This document shows positions 38,857 to 48,649 of a stretch of DNA of 64,000 nucleotides, one piece after another. The stretch covers positions 2,412,001 through 2,476,000 of the forward strand of contig NZ_OX636706.1 of assembly GCF_951793255.1 (NCBI RefSeq). The letters are read 5' to 3'. This stretch comes from Desulfovibrio piger (GTDB taxonomy: Bacteria > Desulfobacterota > Desulfovibrionia > Desulfovibrionales > Desulfovibrionaceae). Made by a program: the position numbers and the translations under genes. The first letter of the stretch is position 1. Every line of letters begins with the position of its first letter. Under the pieces are notes generated by a model, which saw only the letters and a program-made list of their open reading frames with translations, did not search any database and was not told where the DNA came from.

Positions 38857-40308
38857 ATGCAGCTGTACAATACCCTTACCCGTAAAAAGGAAGAATTCGT
38901 CCCTGTCCGGCCCGGCAAGGTCAACATGTATGTCTGCGGCATCACCGCCTATGACTACTGCCACATCGGCCATGCCCGGTCCGCCCTGGTCTTCGACGTG
39001 CTGGTGCGCCATCTGCGCGCCCTGGGGCTGGATGTGACCTTTGTCCGCAACTTCACCGACGTGGACGACAAGATCATCCGCCGCGCCAATGAAGAAAAAC
39101 GCGACTGGCGTGAAGTGGGACAGACCTACATCGATGCCTTCCATGAAGACATGGACCGCCTGAACGTGGTGCGTGCCGATCATGAGCCCCGCGCCACCGA
39201 ATACATCCAGCAGATGCAGGATCTCTGTTCCGAGCTCATCGCCCAGGGCAAGGCCTATGCCGTGCCGTCCGGCGACGTGTACTTCCGCGTGCGTGCCTAT
39301 CCGCCTTACGGCAAGCTCTCCGGCCGCAGCCTGGACGAATTGCAGGCCGGTGCCCGCGTGGCTCCCGGTGAAGAAAAGCAGGATCCCCTGGACTTTGCCC
39401 TGTGGAAGGCGGCCAAGCCCGGCGAGCCCTTCTGGGAAAGCCCCTGGGGCAAGGGCCGTCCCGGCTGGCATATCGAATGCTCGGCCATGAGCAAGGAATA
39501 TCTGCCCCTGGATATCCACGGCGGCGGCCAGGACCTCATCTTCCCCCATCACGAGAACGAGATCGCCCAGACCGAAGCCGCCTGCAGCTGCCAGCTGGCC
39601 CGTTTCTGGGTGCATAACGGCTTCGTGCAGGTCAATGCCGAAAAGATGTCCAAGTCGCTGGGCAACTTCAAGACCATCCGCGACATCCTGGCCAGCTACC
39701 TGCCCGAGACCCTGCGCTTCTTCCTGCTGGGCAAACATTATCGCAGCCCCATCGACTTCACGGCCGACATCATGGACGAGTCCGAAAAGGCCCTGCAGCG
39801 CATCTACGAATGCCAGCTGGAAGCCGGCAAGGCTCTGGAGCGCGCCAAGTGGAAGAAAGTCGATCTGCCCGCCGACATCCTCAAGGAATGGGACGAACAC
39901 GGCCAGGGCTTCAATGCCGCTCTGGACGACGATGTGAACACGGCCCAGGCCCTTGGCCACATCTTCTCCCAGGTGCGCCTGGTCAACCGCGTGCTGGAAG
40001 ACAAGGCCCTGCGCGCGGGCGAAGGCGCCCGCCGTCTGCTGGAAGAGTTCTTCGAGCGCCGCAATGACTGGTCGGCCCAGCTGGGCCTGTTCGGCCAGGA
40101 TCCGGCCACCTTCCTGCTGGCCCTGCGTGACCAGCGGGCGGCCCGTCTGAACATCGACGTGCCGCGCGTGCAGGCCCTGCTGGACGAGCGTGCCGCGGCC
40201 CGTGCCGCCAAGGACTTTGCCCGCTCCGACGAACTGCGCGCCGCGCTTGCCGAACTGGGCGTGGCCGTGCGCGACACCGTGGAAGGGCAGGTCTGGGATA
40301 TAGCTTAG
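38857..40308 (+). CDS. cysS: Cysteine–tRNA ligase
   Basis: A 483-residue class I aminoacyl-tRNA synthetase that charges tRNA-Cys. It opens [14 protein letters not shown], with the zinc-binding [19 protein letters not shown] holding the HIGH motif, [27 protein letters not shown] with further zinc ligands, and KMSKSLGNF (KMSKS) near residue 265. A helical C-terminal anticodon-binding domain ends the protein. The ATG at 38857 is preferred since it gives this standard start; a GTG four codons earlier lies close to the rpiB stop. No obvious strong ribosome binding site. Confidence 0.96.
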   Translation: MQLYNTLTRKKEEFVPVRPGKVNMYVCGITAYDYCHIGHARSALVFDVLVRHLRALGLDVTFVRNFTDVDDKIIRRANEEKRDWREVGQTYIDAFHEDMDRLNVVRADHEPRATEYIQQMQDLCSELIAQGKAYAVPSGDVYFRVRAYPPYGKLSGRSLDELQAGARVAPGEEKQDPLDFALWKAAKPGEPFWESPWGKGRPGWHIECSAMSKEYLPLDIHGGGQDLIFPHHENEIAQTEAACSCQLARFWVHNGFVQVNAEKMSKSLGNFKTIRDILASYLPETLRFFLLGKHYRSPIDFTADIMDESEKALQRIYECQLEAGKALERAKWKKVDLPADILKEWDEHGQGFNAALDDDVNTAQALGHIFSQVRLVNRVLEDKALRAGEGARRLLEEFFERRNDWSAQLGLFGQDPATFLLALRDQRAARLNIDVPRVQALLDERAAARAAKDFARSDELRAALAELGVAVRDTVEGQVWDIA

Positions 40309-40318
40309 CGAGGTGACG

Positions 40319-41734
40319 ATGCTGCATCGTTTCGGGAAGTTCCGTCGCCCTGTGGCGCTGGTGATGTTGAGTGTCTTCCTGGTCGCCCAGCTGCTTCTGC
40401 CGCTGACGGCCCGGGCATTCTTCTTCGGAGGGGTCTCCCTCAAGGACGAGAAGGAGATGGGGCACAAATTCGATGTGGCCATCCGCTCCAGCCTGCCCAT
40501 GGTCGACGACCCCGAAGTCAGCAAATATGTGGATGGCCTTGTCCGTCGTCTGGTCAAGGCCATCCCGCCCCAGCCCTTCACTTTCACGTCCGGCGTCATC
40601 CTGCATAACGCCATGAACGCCTTTGCCATCCCCGGCGGCCATGTCTATGTCTTCACCGGACTGATCATGAACTTCGAGGATGAGAGCCAGCTGGCTGGCG
40701 TTCTTTCGCATGAGCTGGCCCATGTGACCCAGCGCCATGTGGCCTCGCGTCTGGAGCGGGCCCAGTATCTGTCCGTGGGCAGTTTGCTGCTGGCCATCGC
40801 CGGCGTGGCCGTCGGCGGGCCTGCGGGCGGCGCCGTGGCCGTCGGGGCCCTGGGCGCAGGTCAGTCCGCCATGCTCAATTACAGCCGTCTGGACGAGAAC
40901 GAAGCCGACCAGATCGGCCTGCAGTACCTGACCAAGGCGGGCTATCCGCCCTCCGGCATGGTGGGCGGCTTCAAGATCATGCGCCAGAAAAGCTGGATGG
41001 CGGGAGCCAGCGTGCCCGCCTATCTGTCCACCCACCCGGATATCGGTGACCGCATCAACGGCATCCAGGCCCGGCTGAGTTCCTTCCCCGCTTCCATCCG
41101 CAACCGGTCCTTCGACAATCGCCGCTTCAAAAGGGTCCAGACCGTCCTTTGGGGACGCTACGGCGACAGCCAGGCGGCCCTGCAGCGTTTTTCCGGCAAG
41201 GACGCCCTTTCCTGCATGGGGCGGGGCATGGTCCTTTCGCGCAGGAACAACGTGCGCGAAGCTGCCGCCGCCTTCGATCAGGCCCTGCAGCTGGCCCCCA
41301 AGGACCCGCTGGTGCTGCGCGAAGCCGGGACCTTCCACTACCGCAAAGGTGACATGGCCAGGGCGGAAGGCCTGCTGCGTCAGGCCATGCAGCTGGACAA
41401 AAACGATTTCATGGCCAGATTCTTTTATGCGCGCATGCTGGATGAGACCGGCCGCGCCCAGCAGGCCCAGCCGTACTATACGGAAGTCCTGCGGGCCGTG
41501 CCGGAAGCCGCCGATGTCCATGAAGCCTATGCCCGTTCGCTGGGCTCCATAGGCAAGACCGGACTGGCCTACATCCACATGGCCTACAGTGCCATTTACT
41601 CCAACAACCGCAAGCTGGCAGAGCGCTACTTCAAGCAGGCCAAGGCAAAGACGGAAAAATCCGCCGACAGTGCGGCTTTCCGCAAGCTGGATGCGGTGTA
41701 CAAAGAACGCAAGGAAATCTGGGAAGACCGATGA
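40319..41734 (+). CDS. M48 metalloprotease with TPR domain (BepA/YfgC-like)
   Basis: A 471-residue exported metallopeptidase. A signal peptide (about residues 1-35) is followed by an M48 domain with the zinc motif [10 protein letters not shown] and the third zinc ligand [12 protein letters not shown], and a C-terminal TPR domain (about residues 290-470). This is the architecture of BepA, which degrades or helps to assemble outer-membrane proteins such as LptD. The start is ATG 40319 with GAGG five bases before. It overlaps hslV (ATGA), so the two are coupled. Being near the LolB-like and TPR lipoprotein genes, it fits an outer-membrane quality-control theme. Confidence 0.88.
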   Translation: MLHRFGKFRRPVALVMLSVFLVAQLLLPLTARAFFFGGVSLKDEKEMGHKFDVAIRSSLPMVDDPEVSKYVDGLVRRLVKAIPPQPFTFTSGVILHNAMNAFAIPGGHVYVFTGLIMNFEDESQLAGVLSHELAHVTQRHVASRLERAQYLSVGSLLLAIAGVAVGGPAGGAVAVGALGAGQSAMLNYSRLDENEADQIGLQYLTKAGYPPSGMVGGFKIMRQKSWMAGASVPAYLSTHPDIGDRINGIQARLSSFPASIRNRSFDNRRFKRVQTVLWGRYGDSQAALQRFSGKDALSCMGRGMVLSRRNNVREAAAAFDQALQLAPKDPLVLREAGTFHYRKGDMARAEGLLRQAMQLDKNDFMARFFYARMLDETGRAQQAQPYYTEVLRAVPEAADVHEAYARSLGSIGKTGLAYIHMAYSAIYSNNRKLAERYFKQAKAKTEKSADSAAFRKLDAVYKERKEIWEDR

Positions 41735-42267
41735 TAGAAACGCACGCGACGACGATTCTGGCAGTCAAGAAGGACGGACAGGTTGCCATGGCCGGGGACG
41801 GCCAGGTCACCCTGGGCCAGTCCATGATCATGAAGCACACCGCCCGCAAGGTGCGCCGCCTGTATGACGGCAAGATCGTGGCCGGCTTTGCCGGTGCCAC
41901 GGCCGATGCCTTCACCCTGTTCGAGCTGTTCGAAGCCAAGCTCAAGGAATTTCGCGGCAATCTGCAGCGTTCCGCTGTGGAGCTGACCAAGGAATGGCGC
42001 AAGGACAAATACCTGCGCCGCCTGGAAGCCATGCTCCTGGTCTCTGACGGCGAGCATATCCTGCTGCTTTCCGGTAACGGGGACGTGTTCGAGCCCGACG
42101 ATGACGTGGCTGCCATCGGCAGCGGCGGCCCCTATGCCCTTTCCGCAGCCCGCGCCCTGCTGCGCCACAGCAGCCTCCCCGCCCGGGAGCTGGCCCTGGA
42201 ATCCATGAAGATCGCCTCGGAGATCTGCGTCTACACCAACGACCATTTCGTGGTCGAGACCCTGTAG
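41731..42267 (+). CDS. hslV: HslV, ATP-dependent protease proteasome-like subunit
   Basis: A 178-residue protease subunit (ClpQ). Conserved segments are [20 protein letters not shown], the [20 protein letters not shown] block, and [18 protein letters not shown] near residue 128. The catalytic Thr that must be N-terminal is at residue 7 or 8, behind a short MIETHA extension, so an N-terminal propeptide has to be removed. E. coli HslV starts directly MTTI. The start overlaps the M48 gene by four bases. The partner ATPase HslU is not next to it, which is unusual, and is not in the window. Confidence 0.92.
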   Translation: MIETHATTILAVKKDGQVAMAGDGQVTLGQSMIMKHTARKVRRLYDGKIVAGFAGATADAFTLFELFEAKLKEFRGNLQRSAVELTKEWRKDKYLRRLEAMLLVSDGEHILLLSGNGDVFEPDDDVAAIGSGGPYALSAARALLRHSSLPARELALESMKIASEICVYTNDHFVVETL

Positions 42268-42277
42268 GGGGGACAAC

Positions 42278-43201
42278 GTGGAGATCCGCACCGGTTGCAA
42301 GATCAATCTGGGGCTGGAGATAACCGGCGTCCTGCCCAACGGCTATCATACCCTTGATTCCGTGTTCTATCCGCTGGCCCGGCCGTTCGACGTCCTGGAA
42401 GTGGAACGCAGGGAAGCGGCAGGCATCCGCGTGTTCTGCGATACCCCCGGCATCGACCTGGAGCATAACACCCTGACCAAGGCCCATGCCGCTTTCGCGG
42501 CCCTGCTGCCGGAACAGGTTGCTTGTCCGGGCGTGGATGTCACCCTGCGCAAGGGTATCCCTCACGGCGCAGGCCTGGGGGGCGGCAGCAGCGATGCCGC
42601 AGCCCTGCTCCTGTGGCTCAACAGCTGCCTGGAGACGCCTCTGCCGCTGGAAGAGCTGGAAAAAGCCGCCATCAAGGTCGGTGCGGACGTCCCCTTTTTC
42701 CTTCACGGGCAGCCCCGGCGCGTGACCGGTATCGGCGAGGTGCTGACGCCCGCGGCAGTGGATCTGCCCGGCTGGTGGCTGGTGCTGGTCTGTCCGCCCG
42801 TGCCGGTCTCCACCCCCTGGGCCTACCGCGCCTATGACGATTTGATGGCGGAAGCGGAAAAAGCTGGTGGTAAAGGCTTGACAAATCCGGAGAGCAAGGA
42901 TAATGAAACGCTTCTCGTGATGGGTAAATATGCCGGGACGGGAACGACGTTCCGCATCACCACAGAAAACGTGCTCCAAATCCGTAACGATCTGGAGCCC
43001 GCCGTTGTGCGTGAATACCCGCAATTAGAGACAATCCGCCAATATCTGCTCCATTCCGGGGCCGCTTGTGCACGCATGAGCGGCAGTGGATCGAGCATGT
43101 TCGGCCTGTTCTCAGCCCGTCACGCAGCCGAGGCGGCAGCGCAAAGCCTGGAGTCACAGTACGGGAAGGTCTTTGTGCTGCCCATGAATGCTGGGATGTA
43201 G
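42278..43201 (+). CDS. ispE: 4-diphosphocytidyl-2-C-methyl-D-erythritol kinase
   Basis: A 307-residue GHMP kinase of the methylerythritol phosphate route to isoprenoids. It opens GCKINLGLEITGVLPNGYH, the GHMP glycine-rich loop is IPHGAGLGGGSSDAAALL (about residues 90-107), and the C-terminal ARMSGSGSSMFGLF is the third motif. It starts with GTG after AGGGGGG. Its final codons GGG ATG TAG lie in the 5' acceptor strand of tRNA-Gln, so the gene and the tRNA share ten bases. An internal segment at about residues 195-210 (KAGGKGLTNPESKDNETLL) is slightly longer than usual. Confidence 0.94.
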   Translation: MEIRTGCKINLGLEITGVLPNGYHTLDSVFYPLARPFDVLEVERREAAGIRVFCDTPGIDLEHNTLTKAHAAFAALLPEQVACPGVDVTLRKGIPHGAGLGGGSSDAAALLLWLNSCLETPLPLEELEKAAIKVGADVPFFLHGQPRRVTGIGEVLTPAAVDLPGWWLVLVCPPVPVSTPWAYRAYDDLMAEAEKAGGKGLTNPESKDNETLLVMGKYAGTGTTFRITTENVLQIRNDLEPAVVREYPQLETIRQYLLHSGAACARMSGSGSSMFGLFSARHAAEAAAQSLESQYGKVFVLPMNAGM

Positions 43202-43266
43202 CCAAGTGGTAAGGCAACGGGTTTTGGCTCCGTCATTCGAAGGTTCGAGCCCTTCCATCCCAGCCA
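43192..43266 (+). tRNA. tRNA-Gln (anticodon UUG)
   Basis: Acceptor strands TGGGATG (43192-43198) and CATCCCA (43256-43262) pair; the D arm, the anticodon arm ACGGG/TCCGT with loop TTTTGGC and anticodon TTG (43224-43226), the T arm with GGTTCGAGCCC and discriminator G are all present. CCA is encoded (43264-43266). The first ten bases overlap the ispE stop region. Confidence 0.97.
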
Positions 43267-43311
43267 CACCCAAACCATAACTGCTGCCGCTATCGGCAAG
43301 GTGAACGGACC

Positions 43312-44256
43312 ATGTTCAGCGATCTCAAGATTGTCACGGGTTCTTCCAATCCCGAGTTGGCCAAAGCCATTTGCGACCACCTCGGCTGTCAGCTTACTCC
43401 TACTCTGGCAACCACCTTCAGCGATGGCGAGCTGCGCATTGAAATCGGCGACAACGTGCGCGGCGATGACGTGTTCGTTGTCCAGCCCACCTGTCCCCCG
43501 CTGGTCAACCGCAACCTGATGCAGCTCTGCCTCATGCTCGACGCCCTCAAGCGCGCCAGCGCCGGCCGCATCACGGCTGTGATCCCCTACTACGGCTATG
43601 CCCGCCAGGACCGCAAGGTGAGCCCCCGCGCCCCCATCAGCGCCAAGATGGTGGCCGACTTCATCAGCGTGGCCGGTGCTGGCCGTGTGGTGACCATCGA
43701 CATGCATGCCGGTCAGATCCAGGGCTTCTTCAACTGCCCTGTGGACAACCTGTATGCCGCTCCTGTCATGATGGAACCCCTGCGCCAGATCGAAGGCGAC
43801 ATCGTCATCGTCTCCCCCGACGCCGGCGGTGTGGAACGCGCCCGTTCCTACGCCAAGCGCCTGAATGCTCCTCTGGCCATCGTGGACAAGCGTCGCGACA
43901 AGCCCAACCAAGCCCAGGCCATGCACGTCATCGGTGACGTGGAAGGCAAGACCGCCATCATCGTTGACGACATCATCGATACTGCCGGTACCCTGTGCGC
44001 CGGTGCCGACGTGCTGCTCAAGTACGGCGCCAAGAAGATCATCGCCTGTGCTTCCCACGGTGTGCTGTCCGGCCCCGCCATCGACCGCATCAATGCTACC
44101 GAGGCTCTGGACCGCGTCATCGTGACCGATACCATCCCGCTGGGTGAAAAGCTGGCACAGTGTCCCAAGCTGCAGGTGGTGTCTGTGGCTGCCCTGCTGG
44201 GCAAGACCATCCACAACATCCACACGGGTTCCTCCGTCAGCGTTCTCTTTGTATAA
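43312..44256 (+). CDS. prs: Ribose-phosphate pyrophosphokinase (PRPP synthetase)
   Basis: A 314-residue enzyme making PRPP from ribose 5-phosphate and ATP, for nucleotides, His and Trp. It opens [19 protein letters not shown]; the ATP-binding [20 protein letters not shown], the metal-binding [14 protein letters not shown], the PRPP loop [13 protein letters not shown], and VIVTDTIPL near the end are all in place. An AAGGTGA lies upstream. It follows tRNA-Gln and precedes rplY, as in other proteobacteria where ispE–prs–rplY–pth are linked. Confidence 0.97.
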   Translation: MFSDLKIVTGSSNPELAKAICDHLGCQLTPTLATTFSDGELRIEIGDNVRGDDVFVVQPTCPPLVNRNLMQLCLMLDALKRASAGRITAVIPYYGYARQDRKVSPRAPISAKMVADFISVAGAGRVVTIDMHAGQIQGFFNCPVDNLYAAPVMMEPLRQIEGDIVIVSPDAGGVERARSYAKRLNAPLAIVDKRRDKPNQAQAMHVIGDVEGKTAIIVDDIIDTAGTLCAGADVLLKYGAKKIIACASHGVLSGPAIDRINATEALDRVIVTDTIPLGEKLAQCPKLQVVSVAALLGKTIHNIHTGSSVSVLFV

Positions 44257-44328
44257 TGCCGGGTTTTCCCGACTCCATAATAAGAAAACTTCCCGCACTT
44301 TCATGCGGCACTAGGTAAGGAGTTAAAC

Positions 44329-44919
44329 ATGACCATTGAAAAGACGTTGAGCGTGCAAAAGCGTGAAGGTAGCGGCAAAGGCCCTGCGGGCCGTGCGCGC
44401 ACGCAGGACATGATCCCCGGTGTGTTCTACACCGCCAAGGGTGACAACATCGCCGTGCAGGCTCCTGCTCTGCCTCTGGAAAAGATGTACGCCGAAATGG
44501 GCCGTACCGCCGTGTTCAACCTGGAAATCGACGACAACGGCACCAAGACCGTGCATCCCGTCATGTTCTGGGAAGTGCAGAAGCACCCCTACAAGAAGGC
44601 CTTCACCCATGTGGACTTCTACGGTGTGGATCTGGACAAGGAAGTCAAGGTCGACGTGCCGATCGAATTTGTGGGTGTTGCCCGCGGCGTCAAGCTGGGC
44701 GGCGTGATGGAAACCTACCGCGAAAGCGTGCGTCTGTGCAGCAAGCCTCTGGACATGCCCAAGAAGGTGACCATCGACGTGACCGACATGGGCATCAATG
44801 ACAGCGTGACCGTGGAGACCCTGGCTCTCCCCGAAAACGTGAAGGCCGTGTTCGACAAGAACTTCGCCATCGTGAGCGTGTTCTCCAAGAGCAAGGACGC
44901 TGCCGAAGCCGCCGAATAA
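44329..44919 (+). CDS. rplY: 50S ribosomal protein L25 (CTC/TL5 type)
   Basis: A 196-residue protein with an N-terminal L25 domain (about 1-95) that binds 5S rRNA and the longer C-terminal beta domain of the CTC/TL5 type (VKVDVPIEFVGVARGVKLGG, then SVRLCSKPLDMPKKVTIDV). It is therefore longer than E. coli L25 (94 residues). A very good ribosome binding site (AAGGAG) lies seven bases before ATG. A terminator follows, suggesting the end of the transcription unit. Confidence 0.95.
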   Translation: MTIEKTLSVQKREGSGKGPAGRARTQDMIPGVFYTAKGDNIAVQAPALPLEKMYAEMGRTAVFNLEIDDNGTKTVHPVMFWEVQKHPYKKAFTHVDFYGVDLDKEVKVDVPIEFVGVARGVKLGGVMETYRESVRLCSKPLDMPKKVTIDVTDMGINDSVTVETLALPENVKAVFDKNFAIVSVFSKSKDAAEAAE

Positions 44920-44943
44920 GGCGCCTTTCACCGCAGTTTTTTT

Positions 44944-44978
44944 CAGGCCGGTCTCTTTTGAGGCCGGCCTGATTTTTA
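44944..44978 (+). terminator. Terminator after rplY
   Basis: CAGGCCGGTC pairs with GGCCGGCCTG (one G-T pair), loop of eight bases, then T run at 44973-44977. Confidence 0.85.
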
Positions 44979-44983
44979 TACGT

Positions 44984-45853
44984 ATGTCCAGCCTTCCTCG
45001 CCTGCAGTATCATACCCTGCGCCACGGAAACCGGCAGGTAAACATCGAGCTGTGGCCCAGACCGGGCGCCTCCTGCCTCGTTTTTTATCCGGGGACCATG
45101 TTCTGTCCGGTCCAGTACCGGACGTTCCTGCATTGCCTCTGGAAAAACGGACTTGCCGTCGCGGCCCTGCACCTGACCGGACATGGCAGCAACCCGCACC
45201 GGCGTCTGTTCAGTTTTGACGACCTGCTGCAGGACGGCCTGGATGCGGAACGCTGGCTGCACGGTCACGGCATGGGGCCTCTGCTCCTTGCCGGTCACAG
45301 TCAGGGAGGGATCCTGGCCATGGCCCACGCCTCCCGCAGTCAGCGGATGCGTGCCTGTTTCGCATTCAGCGGGATATTCCCGCAAAGCCGCCGGGCCATA
45401 GAACTGACCCGATTCGCTCCCTGGGCAGCGCAGCGTGATCGTCTGCTGGCCGGACTGAAGATACTCAGTACCTGCTTGCCCCGGCTGCCGTTGCCCGTAT
45501 TCAGCTATCTGTCGGTCAAAAAGATCCTTGCCGGCTGCCTGCGTCTTCCCCTTGATCGCTGGCAGGCCAGGACAAGCTATCCCCTGGCGTACCTGTACTC
45601 CCTGTTCAGCACCTCGGTAGCGTCCACGGTCCACTGCCCGTTCTATCTTTTCAATGCTCTCGACGACGCTCTGTTCACCAGACCTCTGATCGAGGAGACG
45701 TTCGCCGCGGTGACGGCCCCGGAAAAACATTGTATCTGGCTGCCTCGGGGTGGCCATCTGGCCATCCTCTCCCCCGTCGTGGCCGCCAGGACAGCCGCCC
45801 ATGTGGCGGCGCTGGCCAGTGGTCACGGCCTGCCACTCTCTCTTCACCTGTAA
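44984..45853 (+). CDS. Alpha/beta hydrolase
   Basis: A 289-residue hydrolase of the alpha/beta fold. The nucleophile elbow is GHSQGG with Ser106; the oxyanion-hole region GTMFCP is near residue 37; a late Asp (NALDDALF) and His (RGGHLA) complete a plausible triad. A lid-like insert lies around residues 140-200. Substrate unknown; esterase or lysophospholipase-like activity is possible. The ATG lies just behind the rplY terminator with no clear ribosome binding site, and the gene sits between rplY and pth where those are usually neighbours, so it seems an insertion in a conserved order. Confidence 0.8.
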   Translation: MSSLPRLQYHTLRHGNRQVNIELWPRPGASCLVFYPGTMFCPVQYRTFLHCLWKNGLAVAALHLTGHGSNPHRRLFSFDDLLQDGLDAERWLHGHGMGPLLLAGHSQGGILAMAHASRSQRMRACFAFSGIFPQSRRAIELTRFAPWAAQRDRLLAGLKILSTCLPRLPLPVFSYLSVKKILAGCLRLPLDRWQARTSYPLAYLYSLFSTSVASTVHCPFYLFNALDDALFTRPLIEETFAAVTAPEKHCIWLPRGGHLAILSPVVAARTAAHVAALASGHGLPLSLHL

Positions 45854-45863
45854 GGAAACTGTC

Positions 45864-46457
45864 ATGGATTTTGGTGGTGTCGTCGTTGGTTTGGGCAATC
45901 CCGGCAACCAGTATGCCGGAACGCGCCATAATTGCGGCTTTGCCTTTGTGGAAAGCCTGCTGGATCATGCCCGCCGGGAAGGCGGCCAGGTACAGAGCCA
46001 GAACGGAGGCAAATTCTCCTGTGAACTGTGGCGGCTGCGCTATGACGGGCTGCCCGGAGACTGGCTGGCCGCCATGCCCCAGACCTTCATGAATCTGAGC
46101 GGCCAGTGTGTCCAGCCCCTGCTGGCCTGGCACAAGATCCGCCCCGATCAGCTGGTGGTGGTGCATGATGAACTGGATATCCCCGCCGGAGAGCTGCGCT
46201 TCAAGAAGGGGGGCGGCAACGCCGGGCACAACGGGCTCAAGTCCATCACCCAGCTGCTGGGGACGCCGGACTTCTACCGTCTGCGTATCGGTATCGGGCG
46301 GCCTCCCCAGAAAGGGGACGTCATCAACTGGGTGCTGGGACGTCCTTGCAGTGAAGATGCCGACAAGATACGGACAGCGACTGATAAGGCGCTTGAAGTA
46401 CTGGAAATTTTTGCAAAAAAAGGACTGGAAGCCGCTGTGCGGGCGACCCGTTCCTGA
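45864..46457 (+). CDS. pth: Peptidyl-tRNA hydrolase
   Basis: A 197-residue enzyme that releases peptides from peptidyl-tRNA that has dropped off the ribosome. VVGLGNPGNQYAGTRHNCGF holds the catalytic His (about residue 24), MPQTFMNLSGQ the substrate-binding Asn, and VVHDELDIPAGELRFKKGGG the catalytic Asp, then GNAGHNGLKSI. The start has TAAGG upstream, ten bases after the hydrolase stop. A terminator follows. Confidence 0.95.
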   Translation: MDFGGVVVGLGNPGNQYAGTRHNCGFAFVESLLDHARREGGQVQSQNGGKFSCELWRLRYDGLPGDWLAAMPQTFMNLSGQCVQPLLAWHKIRPDQLVVVHDELDIPAGELRFKKGGGNAGHNGLKSITQLLGTPDFYRLRIGIGRPPQKGDVINWVLGRPCSEDADKIRTATDKALEVLEIFAKKGLEAAVRATRS

Positions 46458-46463
46458 GCATGA

Positions 46464-46487
46464 GCCGGCCTGTGGCCGGCTTTTTTT
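46464..46487 (+). terminator. Terminator after pth
   Basis: GCCGGCC/GGCCGGC with loop TGT, followed directly by seven T. Confidence 0.9.
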
Positions 46488-46553
46488 GTCATGATTCCAG
46501 TAAAAAAAAATTTTGCTGGACTAATGATTGGTTGTACGTTATGTTCTTTTAAT

Positions 46554-46584
46554 AGTGGAAAAGATTACCTGAATCTTTTCCACT
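46554..46584 (+). promoter_or_regulatory. Stem-loop in the carD leader
   Basis: Perfect 13-bp arms AGTGGAAAAGATT and AATCTTTTCCACT around ACCTG, some 52 bases before carD, in an AT-rich leader. A T-rich stretch (CTATTTTTCTTC) follows, so it could be a leader terminator (attenuator) or an mRNA-stabilising stem. Confidence 0.5.
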
Positions 46585-46635
46585 GTTGCTATTTTTCTTC
46601 GCGTTTGGCGCGGGCACTTCAACCCTTGGACGGAA

Positions 46636-47154
46636 ATGTTTACATCCGAACAGCTTGTAGTGTACCCAGCTCAAGGAGTGGGCCAGATAGAGCGCATCGA
46701 CAGCCAGAATATTGGTGGTTCGGCGTGCGATTTCTACATCGTGCGCATCCGGGCCAACAGTATCACCCTCATGGTACCTGTCAAAAATGCCTCTAATGTT
46801 GGTCTGCGCACTTTGGTCAGCACCAAGGAAGCAGAACACATCTGGGAAGCGCTGCGCAACAACCCCCAGCAGACCGTCCACACAGGCCAGAACTGGAACC
46901 GGCGCTTCCGCGAGTATTCCGAACGCCTCAAGAGTCCTGACCTTTCCATCGTCGCCAACGTCCTGCGCGAACTCCTCCTCATCGGCCGTACCAAGGATCT
47001 TTCCTTTGGTGAACGGCGTCTCCTGGAACAGGCCATGAGCCTTGTGACCGGTGAACTGGGCGAAGTCCTCAAGACGGAACAGCGGGACTTGCAGTCCGAG
47101 CTCATCTCCCTTTATTCCCCGCCTGCCAAGCAGCCTGCGACCACTGCGCATTAA
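46636..47154 (+). CDS. CarD-family transcription regulator
   Basis: A 172-residue protein of the CarD/CdnL family, which binds the RNA polymerase beta subunit and stabilises open promoter complexes, notably at rRNA promoters. It opens with the polymerase-interacting Tudor-like domain EQLVVYPAQGVGQIERID and YIVRIRANSITLMVPVKNA (residues 5-50), then a helical DNA-binding domain with NWNRRFREYSERLKS and LSFGERRLLEQAM. Rho lies downstream. A weak GGACGG lies before ATG. Confidence 0.9.
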   Translation: MFTSEQLVVYPAQGVGQIERIDSQNIGGSACDFYIVRIRANSITLMVPVKNASNVGLRTLVSTKEAEHIWEALRNNPQQTVHTGQNWNRRFREYSERLKSPDLSIVANVLRELLLIGRTKDLSFGERRLLEQAMSLVTGELGEVLKTEQRDLQSELISLYSPPAKQPATTAH

Positions 47155-47280
47155 CTATTTTTTACTTGCTTCCGGCCACAAGATAGGCTACACGCTTTTC
47201 ACACGCCTTTTTTCTTCCAATCCCATAACATCTTTTTGCATCGCATTGCCGTTTTTCGGTGATGCGTGCTTTCTACGCCC

Positions 47281-48600
47281 ATGGAAAAAGCACCCCGTAA
47301 ATACGTCCGTAAAAAAAAGGCTGCACCCGCCTTACTTTCAGATAGCGGCCTGAGCCTGACAGAACTGAAAACCCGCAGCATGCAGGCCCTGATGGAACTG
47401 GCTGAGCAGTACGAGATCGAAAATGCCAGCTCCATGCGCAAGCAAGAACTCATCTTCGCCCTCCTGCAGGCCTGTGCCTCCCAAAACGGTGCCATCTACG
47501 GGGATGGCGTCCTGGAGATCCTGCCCGACGGCTTCGGCTTCCTGCGCTCTCCCCTGTGCAGCTACATGCCCGGCCCGGACGACATCTATGTTTCTCCCTC
47601 CCAGATCCGCCGCTTTTCCCTGCGTAAAGGCGATATCGTTTCCGGCCAGATCCGCCCCCCAAAAGAAGGCGAACGCTACTTTGCCCTGCTCAAAGTGACG
47701 GAGATCGGCTTCGAACCGCCGGAAAATGCCAAAAATCTCGTTCTGTTCGACAACCTGACGCCCATCTATCCTGATCACCAGCTGATCATGGAAAACGGCG
47801 AGAAAAATCTTTCCAACCGCGTCATCGACATCATGTCGCCCATCGGCTGTGGTCAGCGCGGTCTCATCGTGGCCCCGCCGCGTACCGGCAAGACTGTTCT
47901 GCTGCAGTCTTTGGCCAACGCCATCAATGCCAACAATCCCGACGTCTATCTGATCGTCCTGCTCATCGACGAACGCCCCGAAGAAGTCACGGACATGGAA
48001 CGTACCGTGAAAAAGGCCGAAGTCATCAGCTCCACCTTTGACGAACCGCCGCAGCGCCACGTGCAGGTCTGTGAAATGGTGCTGGAAAAAGCCAAGCGTC
48101 TGGTGGAACGCAAGCGGGACGTGGTCATCCTTATGGACTCCATCACCCGTCTGGGCCGCGCTTATAACGCCGTGACCCCCTCGTCTGGCCGCGTGCTTTC
48201 CGGTGGTCTGGACGCCAACGCCCTGCAGCGCCCCAAGCGTATCTTTGGTGCCGCGCGCAATATCGAAGAAGGCGGCAGCCTGACCATCATCGCCACGGCT
48301 CTGATCGACACCGGCTCCCGCATGGACGAAGTCATCTTCGAAGAATTCAAGGGTACCGGCAACATGGAGATTTATCTGGACCGCCACCTGGCGGAAAAGC
48401 GTATCTTCCCGGCCATCGACATCAACCGCACCGGCACCCGCAAGGAAGACCTGCTGCTTTCCGACGATATCCTCAACCGCGTCTGGATCCTACGCAAGAT
48501 CCTGGCTCCCATGTCCTCCATCGACAGCATGGAATTCCTGCTGGACAAGATGCGCGGGACCAAGTCCAACAAGGACTTCATGGACGCCATGGGCAAATAG
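47281..48600 (+). CDS. rho: Transcription termination factor Rho
   Basis: A 439-residue RNA helicase. After a basic extension of about 30 residues come the Rho N-terminal domain ([20 protein letters not shown]), the RNA-binding cold-shock-like domain ([16 protein letters not shown]), Walker [14 protein letters not shown], Walker [17 protein letters not shown], the Q loop [21 protein letters not shown], and the R loop RKILAPM. The start is not certain: ATG at 47281 lacks a ribosome binding site and a GTG five codons earlier has only a weak one. A strong terminator follows. It is probably transcribed with carD, 126 bases upstream. Confidence 0.95.
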   Translation: MEKAPRKYVRKKKAAPALLSDSGLSLTELKTRSMQALMELAEQYEIENASSMRKQELIFALLQACASQNGAIYGDGVLEILPDGFGFLRSPLCSYMPGPDDIYVSPSQIRRFSLRKGDIVSGQIRPPKEGERYFALLKVTEIGFEPPENAKNLVLFDNLTPIYPDHQLIMENGEKNLSNRVIDIMSPIGCGQRGLIVAPPRTGKTVLLQSLANAINANNPDVYLIVLLIDERPEEVTDMERTVKKAEVISSTFDEPPQRHVQVCEMVLEKAKRLVERKRDVVILMDSITRLGRAYNAVTPSSGRVLSGGLDANALQRPKRIFGAARNIEEGGSLTIIATALIDTGSRMDEVIFEEFKGTGNMEIYLDRHLAEKRIFPAIDINRTGTRKEDLLLSDDILNRVWILRKILAPMSSIDSMEFLLDKMRGTKSNKDFMDAMGK

Positions 48601-48622
48601 CAACAACGTATCCGCTTTTCAG

Positions 48623-48649
48623 AAAGGCGCTCTTCGGAGCGCCTTTTTT
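48623..48649 (+). terminator. Terminator after rho
   Basis: AAAGGCGCTC/GAGCGCCTTT with a TTCG loop, followed by T run; an especially stable tetraloop hairpin. Confidence 0.92.

Noticed and set aside
34679-40629. Very long open frames on the minus strand (944 and 1021 codons) opposite rpoH to cysS
   Set aside because: They are antisense to well-recognised genes, have His/Gln/Gly-rich composition typical of high-GC shadows, and match no family.
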